This document shows, in pieces, positions 1 to 11,483 of a DNA stretch of 64,000 bases (positions are counted from its first letter, which is position 1; every line of letters begins with the position of its first letter). A program made the translations under genes and the position numbers. The notes below the pieces were generated by a model, which saw only the letters and a program-made list of their open reading frames with translations, did no database searches and had not been told where the DNA came from. The stretch is taken from assembly GCA_020740775.1 (NCBI GenBank), contig JAHEWK010000009.1, positions 62,001 to 126,000 on the forward strand. The letters are read 5' to 3'. This DNA comes from Ilyonectria destructans. Lineage: Eukaryota; Ascomycota; Sordariomycetes; Hypocreales; Nectriaceae.

Positions 1-159
1 GTCTATATTTATTCTAATGCTGGCATACCCGGTCGCGCGTTCATACTGACCCATCAAATAGCATAAGAAACAACCAACCTTATCTTATGATTTAAGCTTC
101 GAGTGCTGTCTAAGCCTGGGCGTCTGAAGCTGTCCAACAATGTCGGGCAATTTAGCACT

Positions 160-489
160 TCACTCGGAGAGCTTTGTCTTGTTAGATAACGCAACTTTAG
201 CCTTGCGACGGCGAACCAGGTCAGGAAGGACCTTGCCATCACCATGAACCTACCTAGGAAGATCTTCGGAAATGACCGCCTTGGGGTTCTCCCTATTGTT
301 GAGACTCCGGATGAGGCTCGATGACTGAGCGGCACCGCAGCCGACATTAAAGGACCAGCTTACCAAGGCGCCGTACTGGTTTAGGTTGATTGTCATCTTG
401 TTATTAGCCATGATGCGTTCTAGAAACGCTACTATGGAGAGAGGATGGATAGCATGCTGGATCAATCCTTCAGGAGCATCGAGAGCCAC
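160..489 (-). pseudogene. GH24 (phage-type lysozyme/muramidase-like) relic
   Basis: The minus strand encodes a stretch resembling the C-terminal half of fungal GH24 lysozymes: NLNQYGALVSWSFNVGCG, then a serine-rich SSSLIRSLN segment, then after an in-frame TAG (252-250) the same frame continues as GDGKVLPDLVRRRKAKVA to a TGA at 162-160. Family members have a tryptophan where the TAG lies, so a TGG to TAG change is the simplest explanation. The N-terminal catalytic part (Glu and the glycine-rich beta-hairpin) is not recognisable upstream of about 489, so the gene is also truncated or decayed. Family knowledge: these proteins cleave bacterial peptidoglycan and are often secreted. I infer a non-functional copy. 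Confidence 0.6.
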
Positions 490-1505
490 GCACAGCCATA
501 TCCCGCGCGAGAGGTTTCTTGCTGATGGCCTGAGATAGCGGGATAGGGTATTTGACCATCTCAGAACACCTAAGCTGTGCCATGGTCTGAAGAGTCACTC
601 ACAGATATGAGGGCTCAAAATACCGTAGGAGTTAAAATGCTGCGTATTTAATATTTACTTGTGCGCATGCGTTCCTTTATATCAACTGAGGGAAGCTCGC
701 TGTGGCGGTTTCCGACCCCCTGCAGGCGCCATAGCCGCAAATGAATGAAAGTTTTTGGGATGTAGGAGGTGACTTACATTAATACTAGACAAAATTTTTC
801 TCATGCATGGCAAGTAGTGTGTCCTTCAGAGCCTTCTCTTTGACACGGATCAGGAGTTATACCGTTCTGTGGGTCTAAATGGATAAGGATCGGTTTACAA
901 CCAGTGGGAGCCTGACTAATGTAATAATGACAATAATGATGCCAATGCTGAACAGATACCTAGCTAAGTTTTCCTAGAGCGTGTTAATAGCCTATCGTCT
1001 ATAGGATATAGATCTAACATACTGTCGGCCAGCAGGTTGAGAATGTGTTGTTGGATTGCGCAGGGATGTTGAGTGCGCTTGATGAAAAGTAGTTCTTATT
1101 GTGATTGTAATTATTCTTGGTTAAGTTATGATGATCGCAGTGAGAGGTCCCCTCAGGCTTAAGAAATCATCGCTTTCTTTCACTCACTACACTTTAAAGT
1201 TCTTTTTTGTCGAATGCTTTTCGCATTATGGGATTTGCCAGCAACCTCATCTAAACTTGAACCGATATGCCGTGGGTTGCTAGAGATCTCAGTTACCAGC
1301 AACCCAGCGAGAAATCATCAGATCAGTAGACACCAAAACCTTGGCCTGCATCTCCGTAATCCTCTGCCTCGGAATCGACGTCACATGGCTGCAAGTGGCA
1401 ACGGATTCATTTTGGCGGCCGTCTGCAAATGGTCTTTCGATTGCATTCAAAATGGGCTGGCGGTGTTTAAAAACACTCGACGACCCCGAACTGGGCACAG
1501 AAATA
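490..1505. other. Intergenic stretch, no gene seen
   Basis: Mostly stop-rich in six frames, of average composition. The overlapping open frames between about 1214 and 1718 have no recognisable motif and appear to be shadows of each other or of the minus-strand frame that begins at 2105. Confidence 0.4.
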
Positions 1506-2105
1506 TTAAGAAGTAATTCCCGAGGGTTCCCTACTTCGCATGCGCTGGATATACACCATTCGGTCTTGGATACGCTGTTCTTCGCGTCTTTGCGTTGCAT
1601 CCAATGCCTGGTGCCAGTTGTGGACCTTTGCTTGTCTGTGGACCTCGCAGTCTTCGTTTTGGCAGTTGTGAAACTGCATCGGGTTACTGAGACATTCTTC
1701 TTGTACATTTGGTACTAAAATTACGTATCCATGGTTGCGACCTTTGCTTTGCGGCGACCAGTGCCGAAGCTCATTTGCGAGATAGGGAATTCTGTGAGAA
1801 CTATTGGGGTGCCTTATTGGGAAGGCATTATGCTTCGCCTTATCGACCAAATGTGTTGGACAAGAATGGCAAATGCAAGATGCCCATGAGACCTCGTGGT
1901 GTCGCTTATGGGACTTGCGAATTCGTACGTCGTCCCCGACTTCCCCATCCTCACTGGTCATGTTGGCCAAGGCGTCTTCTGTTGGGACTGCCAAAATGAC
2001 AATTAATCGTGCCTCGCCGTTCGGAATCGGTGCTATTGGGCTTCGACCGGCTTCCCACAGTTCCTCCAGTGGGCCGCCAGATTGTTCTCGCGGCAACAGC
2101 ATCAA
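1506..2105 (-). CDS. Hypothetical protein, possible exon
   Basis: A 199-codon minus-strand frame. The second half is Cys/His containing (CICHSCPTH, HNCQNEDCEVH) followed by a charged, probably helical segment (QALDATQRREEQRIQDRMV). The spacing suggests a small metal-binding fold but fits no family I recognise. The first ~70 residues (PREQSGGPLEELWEAG) look like ordinary coding sequence. No convincing start context or intron signals decide the ends, and overlapping frames exist on both strands. It could be one exon of a longer, partly decayed gene. Function unknown. Confidence 0.33.
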   Translation of the reverse strand: MMLLPREQSGGPLEELWEAGRSPIAPIPNGEARLIVILAVPTEDALANMTSEDGEVGDDVRIRKSHKRHHEVSWASCICHSCPTHLVDKAKHNAFPIRHPNSSHRIPYLANELRHWSPQSKGRNHGYVILVPNVQEECLSNPMQFHNCQNEDCEVHRQAKVHNWHQALDATQRREEQRIQDRMVYIQRMRSREPSGITS

Positions 2106-3843
2106 GGTTTGAAATGCTCCTTTTTTTTCTTTCGTAACTAAGCCGCTCGCTCAGCCAATGGGGTGTGTAGGAACTAGCGACCGATATGGGCGCCGCGCGC
2201 CTAGTATCCGAAATCCTTAGAGGGGTATGAGTGAGCAAGAGTGTGTATGTATGTGTGTTGCGTTTGCGTGACAGGATCAGGGTTAAGATATGACAGCACG
2301 GGTGGCGGAGATGAGTGCATTTTTATCCCGCAGCCGAACCGTTGACAATGGTTGGCTCCATGTTGTCGAATCGCGGGAGCCGCAGAGTCTCTTTGTAGGC
2401 ATAGGCACCACATTTCCTCCATGGTCTCTCATTGATATGCTCATGACCATGCTCAATGTCCACATCCTGGTAGAGATTATGGTCATGGGCCTCCTCAGGC
2501 AAGCTAGCCGGGCGATAAGAAACTGTCCGCTCCCTGCATCTCGACGAAGCTCTCAACCTGGGGAGCAGACGGCATTCCCTAGTCCACCAAACCCCGGCGC
2601 TCAGATCGCGTCAAACCGCTAGCAAACTGTAACCCAATCCGGAACTAGAAGCTGATATCTGACTGCTCCTTTGCTGCGCGCGCCAGCAAAGCTTGATTGT
2701 AGGAATCCTTGTAGCTGAGAATGGTGAGTGGGGAAAAGGTGACCTAGACCTAGAACGACCTCGGCCTTTTGTGGTCGTTCGGCATCCCATCCTTCCCGTT
2801 GGTTGCGTTGGTGTAACACACGACGCGAGCACACTCTGGACCGGTGGTGTGGCTTTGGGAATTCTCGCTCACGCCTTGCGAATGCTATGCCATGCCTGGG
2901 ATTACACCAGTCCAATCTGAGGGGAGGGGGCTAGAGCCCGAAGAACCCCAAGGCCACCGTGTTACCGCAGAACCGATTGATAGACGGCGGGCATATCTAT
3001 CAGCGCGAATTGGGTTTAAGTACTACCACGGAGAACTTGGAAGCCAACCAGAGGGGACGTCCAAAGTCGGGGTTGGCAGAATCAGCGTCATCTGACACGC
3101 AGCACAATGGGTTAGCCTCGAGCAAAGCAAGTGCCTTGCCAGAAGTGGCTTTGGCCCTCCACAGCAAGCCTAGAAATTTTATTCGTCGGGCTTTGCTCCT
3201 TTGCCCCTTCGCCTCCTCTTCAGTCGTCTCTTGGCCCCTCATTGGCGCCCGTCCACCGTAGGATCCTCCTTCATCTGCCAAAAGAAGCAAGTCCTTAACC
3301 TGGTCCTATCCCTTTGACTGTGGTAAGACTACACTTGGGCTTGGCGACCCACAAAGGCCTAGGAGATCAACGGTACACTGACCGACTTCAAAAAGCTGCG
3401 TAGCTATAAGAAGTAGTATGTACTGTAATGTAGATCGAAAAATGCCATGACTTCTATCGCCATATAAAATAGGTGAGGGCAGAGGTACCTTACATTTATG
3501 CCATTTTTGTTGGTCTAACCCCCTGTCACTAGCTCAAGTTCTTACCACGGTCAAGGGGATAATCCCCTACCCTCATTATCGGGCCCACAGCTTGCTCGAA
3601 GCTTCCTGCTTCCTTAGTAGCCGCCCCCTAACTTAACTTCTTCTCAGCACCCGATTACATCCCCACCCGCTTCCCTGTCACTTGCCGCTCCGCCTCTCAC
3701 TGCATGGCGTAGGCTCACGGCGCGGTGTATTTAAGGGTGGGATTCCGTTCGCAGGTAACGATCCCCTCCAGTCAGAATTCTCTTGCACAGATAGACTTAA
3801 TAACCCTACTCCACCCGCGGAGATAAATCTATTCATTAAGGTG
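2106..3843. other. Intergenic, no convincing gene
   Basis: Several 60-110 codon frames exist on both strands but overlap each other and show no motif. A minus-strand frame at about 2323-2556, with a His-rich run (HDHNLYQDVDIEHGHEH), is the only one that looks faintly like coding sequence. I do not call a gene. Confidence 0.35.
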
Positions 3844-5545
3844 TTAGTAGAAACATGAAATGCTATCGCCGAGTCTGAAAGGAGCTCTCGTCTTAGGCTG
3901 CCTATTAGGGTTTAGCTCGACAACTTCATCCAGAGTAGCAAGTTTCCCATCAGATAAGCCGATAAGCCCCTGGACAGCCAACTGCTCCTCCTTTGTCAAG
4001 TAATGACGTTTAAACTTTTCGGGTAGGTGAGCGTAGAATGAGACTGGGCGCGATAATCCGCTGTGAGATGCGGCTGGGCAATCCGAATGGTCCTCTTTAT
4101 GCAAATCGACAATTGGCTCCTCGTCCGTAGCTAAAAAGAAAGTCGTCGGACCCGAGACGGAACCCATATTAAGTTTGAGTGGGGATAGTAGACGCTTGCG
4201 AGCGCGGAGTATCCGAGAGGTCGATACGTCCTAGCCGTATCCATTTAGTCGTCAGCTAGCGGAAATCTCGAGGAGAGTACGAGAAGAATTTGTCCCGGGC
4301 AATGGCTGTTGCTCGAGAAACTTGGTAATTCTGTTCCCAAGCCGTAGCCGCAACGCAATGCATATACTTCTATGGAACAAACAACATGGTTCTCTCTCGG
4401 ACACATACTGAGATAAATAATATAAAGATATGTAGGCACATACCGAATTTTCAATTTCACGTGTGAAATGTCGTGCATGCCAATTACCTTGGCAAGAGCA
4501 CTTTGCGTCGGGGACTTCAGGGACGTTTTTTTGGGCACTGCTTTCACTAGCAGAGATGCGAGGATGAAAGTTCCGAAGTGGAAGCGTGTTGGAGTTTTCC
4601 TTTCGAAGTGTTTCCTTCATCTCCGCAGGAATCCTCTTCGAAGTGGTCGATACTGCGGTTTCCAAATGGGACAGTGTCTCCTCATCTGGGCTCACCCAAT
4701 CTTTCACCCTTGCAGGTTTCGAATTAACATTGCAGTCATCGGTTGAGATGTTGCTATAGACAGAAGCACTCGTGGGAAATTCGAGGGAGAGGTCGACAGC
4801 GGGAACGAAGTTAAGATAACCCCAAAAGTCATCCTCGATGAGTGTTGTGCTTGGAATCTCTGCAGCTGTGCTCTGAAAAGTACAATATGCTGGCTCAGTC
4901 ATAACACCTGTCATCGGTTTAACCGCTGATAATGGTACATTTTCCTGAGGGAAATTGCGACTTCGAGGTGATGGCAGAGCTGCCATTCTGGTCAATGTGG
5001 TTCTGGTTTGCAGAGAAACGCAAGAACCTGGTGGTCAGAATTGAAGAGGTTATGGTTGGATAGGTAAGACAAAATGAAGAAGATCACCTCGTACTGGAGT
5101 TCGACGGGATTTGCACATTTGACATGTACCGTTGTGAAGATTCCAAGGTTAGCGGGTCGAATAGCATTGAAACGCAGGGTAACCTCGCATGTGGGGAAGA
5201 CCCATTGGTGATACGGTTTGTATTGTCTGTCTTCGCCCACTACCAGGGGTGGGCTGCAACGGAAAGAAGGTGACACCCCTAGTAAACTATCTCTTCCCTA
5301 GCGTTGCCGCATCACCGAGCCATCAACGACGCATAATCGGAAGAGGCATAACCCAGCATGCAAGAGTCCGGGGCAAGCGGGAAGCGGGGCAGTAGTGCGG
5401 AGTTCAAGAAGATGAGCCAGGCAGATTGAATCCACTCGAAAAGCCATACTCTTGTATGTCTGCTCGGCTGGCGAGTCCTGCGTCTCTAAATCCACGAAGA
5501 AGAGACTTTGGTCATCAGGGCTGGTAATAATTGAGATAATTGAGA
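3844..5545 (-). CDS. Hypothetical multi-exon gene, boundaries uncertain
   Basis: Four minus-strand open segments look like consecutive exons: about 5530-5400 (VDLETQDSPAEQTYKSMAF), 5270-5094 (YKPYHQWVFPTCEVTLRF then VHVKCANPVELQYE), 4995-4470 (an acidic/Ser-Thr-rich region with DDFWGYLNFVPAVDLSLEF) and 4167-3844 (YLTKEEQLAVQGLIGL, ending at 3844). A plausible intron (GTGATC donor after QYE, TTCTGAC branch, CAG acceptor) lies at about 5093-5034, but I could not fix an exon chain that keeps one frame throughout. No family recognised. The acidic, Ser/Thr-rich middle would fit a regulatory protein, but that is a guess. Confidence 0.33.
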
Positions 5546-7126
5546 AATCTGGTCGAGATTGGGCCAGGCATAAAGAAGGTGATCCAAAGGGGGGTTACAT
5601 TGTTGAGGTATCTACGTCCCTCAAAGGCTAAGGCTTGCGAGCACAGAGGGCGTCTAACATGTGGTTTTGGTATCCGAACTGGGGCCTTTTCAGTTTCGTT
5701 GAATGAGTCGTCATTTCCTAACCGTGCACAGTCGGAGTCTAATCATCACACCCCGTGCCTCTGGTAAAGATGTTGCTTGAATGCTTTGGAAGGAGAGGCC
5801 CACGGCTGTGTGTTAAAGATTACGACTGTTTTGATACCCAGCAAAACTGCGTTACTGGATTGACGCCATCTAACTTGGCAAGTTGTTTCGGGCCCTACAG
5901 CTCTACTAGCCGTCAAGGATCTGAGCATTCTTGGGTATCAAGACGAGATGCTCCAGACGACATCAGTGTCACGAATTCGGACTTTCTCAAGGGAAGCTAC
6001 AATGTTCCAGCCGAGATCCCGACCGCCAAGAATGTTCTAGGCCTTGGGTTGGCTTTCCAAAGCCCAAATAACCAGGATACCATTGGATCACGGGTGTGGT
6101 CCAAAGTCATGATTGTCTGGCACTAGAAAATGTGTCGGATAGATAGAGTTCATCCATCGTCTGCGCACCTGGACGGCCCCATTCTTCAAGCTTCATAGAA
6201 TTTTCTCGGGGTCCCCGGGGAATCGGTTAAGTTGCCGAGCACTTCCGTGGTAGGTAGAGTTGTCAAATGGCATTTCCCAAAATTGCTCCCTGCATGAGTG
6301 GGTCTTCGGCTGACATTAATGAGGATTCGCTGCGCCAAAACATCCTTGTCGTCCGAGACAAGAGCTGAGAACCACTTACCGAAACAGAAATAGCGCCAAA
6401 TGATCGCCTCCCTAGTTCAAGAGGATAAAATCCGACATGTTCGGGCGCATGGTTGCAGGTGAGGAGCTCAGGAAATACTACGAATTACTTCTTCTAGCCA
6501 CACGCCAACGCCCTGATGAGACAGTCTTGCGGGCGTCAAGGTACGCCCTCAATTCTAGGGCTTCCAGATGGGGACAGGGTCCTGCCGTGAAACCCAGGTC
6601 AAGAAACGTCCTGAAATATTTATCAGGCCGACCATTCTTGGAACTGCTCGTTTCATCAATACGGAGTACGTAGAAGAGAGGAGATGCCCTTTTCTCGTTG
6701 GATTGTTTCGCATGCCCTCTCTATTTCCAAGGTTTCATTTAGCCAAGACAGAGCATAAAGCGCACGCACTACTCGATAAGGAGGGTAGTCTTTGCAGTAG
6801 AGAACAGGATTAAGAGTGCTTTCAGGTGTATCTCTCTTGGCTTGCTAACCATCAGCAATGTTTGATCCGCTGCGTGCTCGCTCTTAGAAGTAGGTATCTG
6901 AATCTTAACATCGGCCTGATCTAGGACTTTGATTTAGAAGAAAATGTGCTTTGTTCACCTATTAGAGAGCCATTCCGTTGCCATGTCTGCGTAGATAACC
7001 TTGTCCAGAGTTCGAAGATAATAGACACAGACTCTCGTAGGAGAATTGAGTCCTAGGAGAGGATTCATCCCCCTCAACTACGCGAGGTAGGAGAGGGGTT
7101 ATTCTAATATTTCTACTACTCCTATA
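5546..7126. other. Intergenic, no convincing gene
   Basis: Short frames only, none with motifs. The longest (5755-6126 plus, 123 codons) lacks any recognisable domain and overlaps a minus-strand frame. Nothing further can be supported here. Confidence 0.35.
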
Positions 7127-7182
7127 GTAGTAATTCGTAAGTAGTAATTTGCAAGTAGTAATTCGTAAGTGGTAATTCGTAT
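7127..7182. repeat. 14-bp tandem repeat, 4 copies
   Basis: Four head-to-tail copies of a GTAGTAATTCGTAA unit, the second and fourth with 2-3 substitutions, 540 bp upstream of the ascR start codon. It contains no coding frame. It may be neutral satellite sequence or part of the ascR upstream regulatory region. Confidence 0.8.
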
Positions 7183-7255
7183 AAAACCAACCTTTCCCTG
7201 TTGAGGTTGAGTGAAGACCCACTAGCGCGACTGCATATGTCCAGGGTACCCGTTG

Positions 7256-7308
7256 GCATTGTGGGGCAAGCCGTCTACGGGACGAGTAGGCGGCTTGCCC
7301 CACAATGC
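7256..7308. repeat. 22-bp inverted repeat, 9-bp spacer
   Basis: Arms 7256-7277 and 7287-7308 are reverse complements with one mismatch (core GGGGCAAGCCG / CGGCTTGCCCC), separated by CGGGACGAG. In DNA this could be a dyad operator for a dimeric regulator; in RNA it would form a strong hairpin. It lies 411 bp upstream of ascR. Confidence 0.8.
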
Positions 7309-7524
7309 GCAATACAGGGATCATTGCCGAGTTTACAACTCCGAAACTCCTGTGAACATAGCATTTGTTGCCCCGGCGGTGCCTGCTTCGGCAGCCCGCC
7401 AGAGGACCCAAACCCTTCATTGAAGGGACAGGACCAGAGGGCCGCGCAGGATGACTTTGGTGACATCGCTTGCCCCACTGCCGACTTGGGTCGCAGTCCC
7501 CGGCAGTGAAGCTGCGGTTGGAAT

Positions 7525-7614
7525 CATGTAGGGCAGTTAATACATGTAGGGCAGTTAATACATGTCGGGCAGTTAATACATGTCGGGCAGTTAATACCTG
7601 TACGGCAGTTAATA
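7525..7614. repeat. 18-bp tandem repeat, 5 copies, in ascR promoter
   Basis: Five adjacent copies of CATGTAGGGCAGTTAATA and its one- to two-base variants (two copies with CATGTC, the last CCTGTACGG). All keep the core GGCAGTTAAT except that the last copy has CGGCAGTTAAT. The array ends 104 bp before the ascR ATG and runs directly into a TATA-like AATATATAAG. Its position suggests a promoter-proximal protein-binding array, but no binding protein can be named. Confidence 0.85.
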
Positions 7615-7718
7615 TATAAGAAGTGGTGTTGCTGCAATGCCGCAGTGTCTATCTGATCGAGAAGGACGTGGCATTGGCATGTCTGCAGATACTGGCTTCG
7701 CCTACACAACTCCTCATC

Positions 7719-9349
7719 ATGAGCGCCGCTGCGTTGGCTCCCGAGAAGCCTCTCCGCCTTGCCTGCAACCGCTGCCATGCGCAGAAGCTCCGCTGCCCTC
7801 GGTCCAGTGAGTCTGACAGGAACGGTCCCGATGAGACGTGTTCTCGCTGCCTCAAGGCCGGGGCCCAGTGCATCGTCAGCAAGCGAGGCAAGGTCGGTCG
7901 ACCTGCCAAAAGGAAACCGAACTCTCCGTCGAGTGTAGAAGAGGCACCAAACCATGACCATCGCCGCTGTCATCGTCAGGGCTCCGAAAACGCTTCTTCT
8001 GATGGCAGTCTTGTCCATGTATTCGGCTTGGCGCCTGACCCGTTGCGACAACAAGGCCAGCTTACATCTCCCGACACCGAGGGCCACCAACGCCTGTGCG
8101 ACGCCGAGAACCTGTTATCAAGCACTGGCAGTCCTTCCATGACTCCAACCCCACAACTCTCGCTGAACGGCACGTCGACAGCATCCGATGACAACAACGA
8201 AGTGGACCCTGCTGCTGTATGGCCATCCCAGCATCCTTGGCCCGATGGAGCTTTCAACGCTGAGCCAAACTACTTCTCTGCGTCCGAATCGGTATGGGGC
8301 CAGAAATGTTGGGGAGGCTACTTCATGAAGGCCGGGTTCCTAGCGCACGAAGCTAACCCGCCTATTTTTAGACACTATATGAGCCGTTCCTCCAGGATAT
8401 CAACCTGGATCTCGGCCTTCCTACATTCAACTTCGCTCCTGAGTCGACAGGAATGTTTGATCTGGCCGGGAGTATGCCTGGGCTTCATGAGAAGGATGAG
8501 GACAGCATTTTCCACTTGTTTCACGGTGAACCTCAGGTCAAGACAGACGAGGCCAACAAGAGCCCCAATATCCCTCACGGATCGACGGCAGATCTTTCTC
8601 GAACCGCTAGTGTTCTGAAGCTGTCAGACCTCAGTGCCAAGATCATCCATTTGTCGGAGAAGTATAGATCGAATGGCCCCGTCATCACCCCCGCTGGAGC
8701 GGGGGCTTCGCTCGGACAACAGATCGTGAAGGACATAGTTGACTTTTCGGGAGAACTGATCGATATTGCCCGACAAGGCTTACCCCGTTTCATCAGCCTA
8801 CCACGGTCCTCTATTAAAATCTCTGCATCGTCAGATGTAGACATGTCTGAGGCTAATGAGGACGACGGCCCCACCGACTCAACTACGGAAAGTGTCGACA
8901 GTTTCATGACCACGGGGTCTTTGTTGCCTGCTCCGTGCATCCCGGAGTCAGCAGTGATCTTTCTACTGCTGGGGTGTTACACGCAATTACTGCACTCCTT
9001 TGAACTTGCCATCAACTGCTTGGACGCCGAGCACAGGAGCTCGACACACTCATCAGACGCCAACCCTGGCACAGTTAACTCGTTGCTGAAGGCGTCTCTT
9101 CTTATTCATACCGTGACGTATCTGCTAGGCCGAGTGCACAGGTCATTTTCAGTGGGCGAGGTCGAAAACAAAGATGGCGAAGGAGCACATTCTGTAGATA
9201 TAGGCCGGTGGAAAATATCTTTGCTGGGGGACAATAACATAGATGAGGGTCTTTTGGGTCGGGCGTTTATTGAGATTCAAGGGCGGGAACAAGGGTTGAT
9301 GAAAAAGGCGAAGCATCTGAGGCAGATGATCAATACATTTCAAATCTGA
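7719..9349 (+). CDS. ascR: Zn2Cys6 cluster regulator, AscR-like (AflR-type)
   Basis: A nuclear DNA-binding activator, presumed to switch on the adjacent meroterpenoid genes. The ATG at 7719 is preferred over the upstream in-frame ATG at 7623 because the zinc cluster begins 15 residues later. Residues about 16-51 give CNRCHAQKLRC, an acidic loop (SESDRNGPDE), then CSRCLKAGAQC, followed by a basic GRPAKRK linker. One 80-bp intron (8292-8371, GTATGG...TTTTTAG, branch GCTAAC) joins the exons in frame; the product is about 516 residues. The C-terminal part (VIFLLLGCYTQLLHSFELAI, then a long helical end) resembles the AflR-family regulatory domain. It converges with the ascG-like gene (324 bp apart). 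The upstream repeats may control it. Confidence 0.85.
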
Positions 9350-9672
9350 GAGCTTGGCATTCTCACTGCTTGCATTTCCAGTTTGGTATCGAGAAGTTGA
9401 GGCGGCGCAGGTTCCTTGAGGGCCATACGCCTTCGCAGCAAAGATTTCACCTGCACATGTCAGGGCCACCGAGTTCAAAAAATGAAGCTCACCGAGACTA
9501 GTCAAGATCTCCAGTACATTGACAGTCGCAATCATTGCCGGTGTGGAAAGATGGATGACGTGGCCAAATGTGTGACAGAGAGATAAATGGTGCCACCCTC
9601 TACTGTCAAGGCATTTGGACGCATAATCAAACAAAGAAAATGTCTTGGCGGAATATGTACAAGGTTACTGTT

Positions 9673-11483
9673 CTAGTCAAGCATTTGGTATCTAGCGTTC
9701 AGTGAATTATCTGGTTCAGCTCTTCTGCGCTTAAACTCCATCATGGCCATAGGGTTTGGCGTGATGACCAGATCAACCTCGACATTCGGCGGCCTCTTCT
9801 CCGCACCGCCCTTGAGCTCGACATCACCCTTCAGTCTAAAGTCCCAGTTCATCAAGAGCTCGACCAGGATGATCTTGATCTCGTTGCTAGCGAAGAATCG
9901 GCCAGGGCAGGTATGGTTACCGTAGCCGAAGGTGAGCGACTCCGGTCCAGCAGTAGCGAACTGGTGACGGCTCTCCTTTCCGGGCATATTACGCAGGTTG
10001 TAGAAGCGCATGCCGTCGAATTGGTCAGGAGGCGTGTATCCCGCCGGGTTGTACTCGGGAGAAAACGTGGTCGTCCTGGGGTCAGTTTGCACAGCGAATG
10101 CGGAGAAGCAGATGCGAGTGCCCTTGGGAAGAGTGTGGCCGGTAGAGAGGTGAATATCAGAAGTGCAGATGCGGGTTCCGGAAGCTTTGTTTGTTAGAAG
10201 TGGTATGTAGGACTTTTCAGTTTATGGAGACGTACTGTAAATGGGAGGCGAAAACCTCTGGCTTTCCTTCATGAAACTGTCGAGCTTTCGAAGCTTGTTG
10301 ATGCTTTCCTTCTTGAGTCTCACAAAGCCGTCGCCATCCATCTCATCTCCGTCGGCGGCCCTGATCTCGTCAATCTCGTCACGAAGGGGCTGGATGTACT
10401 CGCGTCGCGCCGCAAGGTCAAGCATAGCGTGAGTTGTGGCCATTGAGCTGGTGTGGATGGCAGCGAACGACACTAATCACCAAAGTCAGTAATTTGCCAG
10501 GTAGGAAGAAGATTCGCCAGTTTTGCACTTACAAACCATCTGGTTGACAGCCAGGTTCTCGGGATTGTTTCGCAGATTTTCAGGAGTGTACTTGAGGATC
10601 CACTCGATAAAGTTGCCCTCTTCATCACCAGACTCGGGGCTGTGCAGCTTCTCGTTGAACGACGGCTTTGACAGCTGGGCTTTCATAATAGGTTCCAGCA
10701 TCTCACCACCGCGCGTTCGATGGTGAGAAAGCTTGGCGATCTCGGGCAGACTGCTGGTGATCCATCTTCGCTTCCAAACGGGATGTTCTCGAATAGCGTT
10801 TCGAGCCTTGACGCAATCAATGGTGTAGCTGATGGTGGACTGAATCCACTCTTCTTCGCGGCTTAGAGGACGTCACACGAAGATGCGGCCGTTCATCAAG
10901 GCGACAATGCGGAGGACCTTGAGATAGACCGGGAATGGCGACCATTCCTTGCAATCGCCAAATTCCTTGTCAAACCCGAATCGCACTTCCTCCTGAAGAG
11001 CCGGGAGCGTGCTGGCAATGTGTCTGGTAAGGTCGATGCGAATAGCCTTGATCATTTCGGGTCGATGGTCACCAATGCCCGTGTACTGGGCGAAGAAGTT
11101 GCGCTGATGTTCTTGCGTGAAGGAGACGCGGGACTCGGGCAGGTTTCGCACTTCATCCTGGATGCCGATGGGCAGGACGACGATGGGAGGAGACATGGGG
11201 AGGATAAAGGGGGAATCCGGGTACTTTGGTGGTTAGCCAGGGATTGCTGTGAATAGTACAGCTGTTGTTCATCTCTCACCTTGCGTGAACCCTCCAAAAT
11301 GACATTTTTGGTGATGTGTGATCCTGGCTTCCCAACGACAGGAAGGGCTGGTGTTGGCCCCCTAGTCTTGACATAGGAGTGGTAGACTAGCACGGCTAAG
11401 AAAAGCGCGACAACGCTAGAAAGAGCCGGGAACGATGTAATAGCCCGTATGGCATTCTCGCCAAAACATGGTAGGGACTCCAT
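9673..11483 (-). CDS. ascG: Cytochrome P450, AscG-like, with in-frame stop
   Basis: Expected to be a microsomal P450 that desaturates the cyclohexanone ring of ilicicolin C to give ascochlorin. Four exons: 11483-11280, 11223-10533, 10472-10236, 10184-9673, with 51-60 bp GT-AG introns; the frame is kept to the end (547 codons before the final stop). An N-terminal anchor (SVVALFLAVLVYHSYV) is followed by an I-helix with SFAAIHTSSM, ExxR as KESQR, and the heme loop FGYGNHTCPGRFFA. The fault is a TGA at 10875-10873: coding quality is the same on both sides (NGRIFV, stop, RPLSREEEWIQS), so it is a nonsense codon rather than an exon edge; no plausible intron removes it. Truncation after about 176 residues would leave no heme site. 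It is divergent from ascF. Confidence 0.82.
10873..10875 (-). other. In-frame TGA inside the AscG-like P450
   Basis: On the minus strand the codons read ATC TTC GTG TGA CGT CCT CTA. The upstream and downstream segments are in one frame, both P450-like. A glycine codon (GGA) one change away would fit the residue I expect here in related P450s; that expectation is from family memory, not from an alignment. Confidence 0.8.

Noticed and set aside
5755..6126. 123-codon plus-strand frame
   Set aside because: No domain, no start context, overlapping open frame on the other strand; insufficient for a gene call.
7256..7308. Inverted repeat as a rho-independent-type terminator
   Set aside because: The host is a fungus, there is no upstream gene ending here and no T-run; a DNA dyad or a repeat end is more plausible.
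7127..7614. CRISPR array
   Set aside because: The repeats are directly adjacent with no spacers and the genome is eukaryotic.
7524..8090. Minus-strand 188-codon frame with repeated Cys-Pro-Thr units
   Set aside because: The repeated CINCPT units are only the translation of the 18-bp tandem array, and the rest is antisense to the ascR zinc-cluster exon.
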